From Streptococcus mitis (lineage in GTDB: Bacteria; Bacillota; Bacilli; Lactobacillales; Streptococcaceae): a stretch of 64,000 bases of DNA. Shown here one piece after another: positions 63,001 through 64,000 of the stretch (position 1 is its first letter; each line of letters begins with the position of its first letter). The notes beneath the pieces are model-generated. The model saw only the letters and a program-made list of their open reading frames with translations. It was not told the DNA's origin and did not search any database. The DNA is taken from the NCBI RefSeq assembly GCF_002005545.1, contig NZ_LBMT01000001.1:312579-376578 (forward strand). Reading direction: 5' to 3'. The translations under genes were made by a program, and so were the position numbers.

Positions 63001-64000
63001 TAAGGAACAGCTTTGGTCTCCACTTTGGTCTGAGGAAGTTGAGTGTCTTCTTTATACTCTGGGAGAGCCTCCTGTATCTCAGGCTCACCGGAAACGCCAC
63101 CTTCATAAGACGGAAGAGACGGTTCTACCGAAGGCTCACCGGAAACACCACCTTCATAAGACGGAAGGGACGGTTCCACCAAGGATTCACCAGAAACACC
63201 GCCTTCATAAGACGGAAGAGATGGCTCTACCGAAGGATCGCCGGAAACACCACCCTCATAAGAAGGAAGGGACGGTTCCACCAAGGATTCGCCAGAAACA
63301 CCGCCTTCATAAGAAGGAAGCGCTGGTTCTACCAAGGACTCACCGGAAACACCGCCTTCATAAGAAGGAAGCGCTGGTTCTACCAAGGATTCGCCGGAAA
63401 CACCACCTTCATAAGATGGAAGGGACGGTTCCACCAAGGATTCGCCAGAAACACCACCTTCATAAGATGGAAGGGACGGCTCCACCAAGGATTCACCGGA
63501 AACACCGCCTTCATAAGATGGAAGAGACGGCTCTACCGAAGGCTCACCGGAAACACCGCCTTCATAAGAAGGAAGCGCTGGTTCTACCAAGGACTCACCG
63601 GAAACACCGCCTTCATAAGATGGAAGGGACGGTTCCACCAAGGATTCGCCGGAAACACCGCCCTCATAAGACGGAAGAGGTGGTTGGACTTCCGGGGCTA
63701 GGCTTATACCATTTTCTTGAAGTTCCTTCTCTTTTTCCCCGACCAAAATCACCTGAGCAACTGGTTCACGAAGCACTTCTCTCCCTACTTCATTTCGCGT
63801 AACAATACCATCGACAACCCTTACTTCTGTTAAGATTCGTTCTTGTCCCTTGGCACCTTCTATAGAAATTCTTTTTTCTCCCTTAGCCAGAGTTGGGTCA
63901 GACTGAAATTGAGTTTCAAACTCTATCTCCCCTACCCTAACTTCCAGTTCTGGCTTGTCTTCAATAACAGTTTTCATTCCTTCATCTGGTACTTTTTTAG
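60042..64000 (-). CDS. M26 zinc metalloprotease (IgA1 protease/ZmpB type), C-terminal part
   Basis: The frame is open from the right edge of the window to a stop at 60042, about 1319 codons, so the N-terminus with signal and anchor is missing. A G5-like domain (VRVGEIEFETQFQSDPTLAKG) is followed by 12 repeats of 17 residues (LPSYEGGVSGESLVEPS), three more G5-like domains to about 62360, and a catalytic M26 domain. The zinc site HEMTH is at 61080-61094, with the third ligand Glu in the GAEFYARG motif near 61020. Members cut IgA1 or other host proteins at the bacterial surface. IgA1P, ZmpA, ZmpB and ZmpD cannot be separated without the rest. The ATG at 63977 is not the true start. Confidence 0.9.
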   Translation of the reverse strand, partial: KKVPDEGMKTVIEDKPELEVRVGEIEFETQFQSDPTLAKGEKRISIEGAKGQERILTEVRVVDGIVTRNEVGREVLREPVAQVILVGEKEKELQENGISLAPEVQPPLPSYEGGVSGESLVEPSLPSYEGGVSGESLVEPALPSYEGGVSGEPSVEPSLPSYEGGVSGESLVEPSLPSYEGGVSGESLVEPSLPSYEGGVSGESLVEPALPSYEGGVSGESLVEPALPSYEGGVSGESLVEPSLPSYEGGVSGDPSVEPSLPSYEGGVSGESLVEPSLPSYEGGVSGEPSVEPSLPSYEGGVSGEPEIQEALPEYKEDTQLPQTKVETKAVPYETVYEKSEELDHGVTRVKIPGVEGQEQVTTTYAKDQASGNISENKTVKIVVNKVDQVVEVGTKPSVETTVLSHKTIYQVNPALEFRRQEVAVAGHDGSVETRTTYQLDKATGQVTVSHTTKQVNSAVDKVIQVGNVEKVIQPISVTEERREDSSLAKNIEKVASEGEVGENTLTRTYAINEQTGELVDPQEASQITKPMKPRVVLVGSQEDKPHLLPANSEREDAVDVSALTTSARSVDFLHDSKLKEQLEPVYDPRDIITKRIALRKTHPNITDQEVKDMLRTEYLQKLSIQESFDQTKTQAESSFKKIASHTLGIIGDTPGNRSKIKQELEQYKEQILLGLSYINRFYNIQFGDTNIRDILAFNPSSFGNKTMTALDSLKKLGSMSYEEMKLTNSPQTFTKYLSTITGKASLKEFLDSNRQLFTSDDADTWLKKSSQAMIVDKPSKENPSAHVGLYSKLTAGEKDPRKQEANMAAILGLLNVKEPNVYVISNMATITYGNIGSYIDTSLAQSNPTKYQAELARVKSLIEKAAVQQANYVDTLYRITKPENRDKLLTNRLIIDTMKKYTSNPNAQIDSTWSPATGSGADKGVDQFMTPMNYYSPVSKVGAEANGLGVRYFIDRVLDDRGSATYSHEMTHLLDRTVLFNNHGRRDGTGAEFYARGIFENSYNPEKDTYFNLNFVYDESDKNGFYNKTPDRFKTAEDLQSYMKGSFDVLYTLDYLEAEASKGLSAEDKMSYFKKITPITSTGPRTWVDYRNPAVKPTHKSEEIQALTLEDAKKLTDIDSLIDNHILVNRYIIAGFSDKGKITANGYYTVDMFDTIYGVSQNDSGMSGDITFRKQAFELMAALGYYEGFVPYVSNQFKKQAEEEGKPLSDKYIFDNILGKSYAAFKKEQITERVEKLGKLKPITINYNGKEEVIDSKEKLQELMNKAVKEELAQITAGNTTAKKFKFIETPVQKLKKAIYKAYLKDSDDFRQSIYNS
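63070..63682 (-). repeat. Twelve-unit 51-bp tandem repeat in the protease gene
   Basis: Twelve units encode LPSYEGGVSG followed by ESLVEPS, ESLVEPA, EPSVEPS or DPSVEPS. Exact multiples of 51 bases keep the frame. Unit number is likely to vary between strains. Confidence 0.9.

Noticed and set aside
63070-63682. CRISPR-like regularly spaced repeats
   Set aside because: Units are head to tail without unique spacers and encode in-frame protein repeats.
63039-63701. Two plus-strand frames opposite the 51-bp repeats of the M26 protease
   Set aside because: They arise because a 51-base period keeps all frames open; arginine/histidine-rich nonsense repeats show they are shadows.

Overview
The window looks like a mitis-group Streptococcus close to S. 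pneumoniae (S. mitis or S. pseudopneumoniae type). Supporting signs are low GC, a BOX repeat, a YSIRK/LPXTG surface protein, an M26 zinc metalloprotease, and gene order that follows the pneumococcal chromosome as I remember it: RNase J, mnmG, nudix, mnmA; argGH; LysM protein, sdaAB/sdaAA, HAD phosphatase, capD-like, GT2, MFS, PadR operon, trhO, N-glycan ABC transporter. No pspA-like gene lies next to mnmA, where the pneumococcus carries one. Gene assignments rest on motif recognition only; no database search was run.

Layout. (1) 1-4.3 kb: RNase J end and tRNA-modification genes mnmG and mnmA around a nudix hydrolase. (2) 4.3-16.2 kb: an accessory segment with two near-identical Rgg-type regulators, each divergent from an operon of membrane proteins. 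Between them lie an amino-acid-binding lipoprotein with argG-argH and a lactococcin-972-type ABC exporter operon that lacks a visible bacteriocin. The Rgg copies are about 1.04-kb direct repeats, and copy 1 carries a stub of the LysM gene that follows copy 2. (3) 16.4-29.2 kb: serine dehydratase, HAD phosphatase, CapD-like enzyme, glycosyltransferase, MFS transporter, an autoregulated PadR/HAAS/DUF4097 envelope operon, trhO, and a bacteriocin-immunity/CPBP-protease pair. (4) 29.4-42.3 kb: an N-glycan catabolic locus with a three-gene ABC importer (NgtS/P1/P2 type), GH20, ROK kinase, GH38, GH125 and GH92. (5) 42.4-54.2 kb: a 3353-residue LPXTG surface protein and an Rpn-family nuclease gene with a tandem partial copy. 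(6) 54.3-59.8 kb: GH29 fucosidase and an unsecreted GH2 beta-galactosidase, which continue the glycan theme. (7) 60-64 kb: the C-terminal part of an M26 (IgA1 protease/ZmpB-type) metalloprotease with a 12-unit 51-bp repeat array, running off the window.

How it fits together. The importer would bring in host N-glycans, and the cytoplasmic set GH29, GH2, GH20, GH92, GH38 and GH125 could remove fucose, galactose, GlcNAc and mannose in turn, with the ROK enzyme phosphorylating a released sugar. A cre site matching consensus at the importer promoter and near-matches at two others suggest CcpA control. The points I rate most worth follow-up are the paired Rgg/membrane-operon modules that make an 8.7-kb region excisable, the union of importer and mannosidase genes in one locus, and the Rpn nuclease whose C-terminal quarter has its own strong ribosome-binding site and also exists as a separate duplicated gene.
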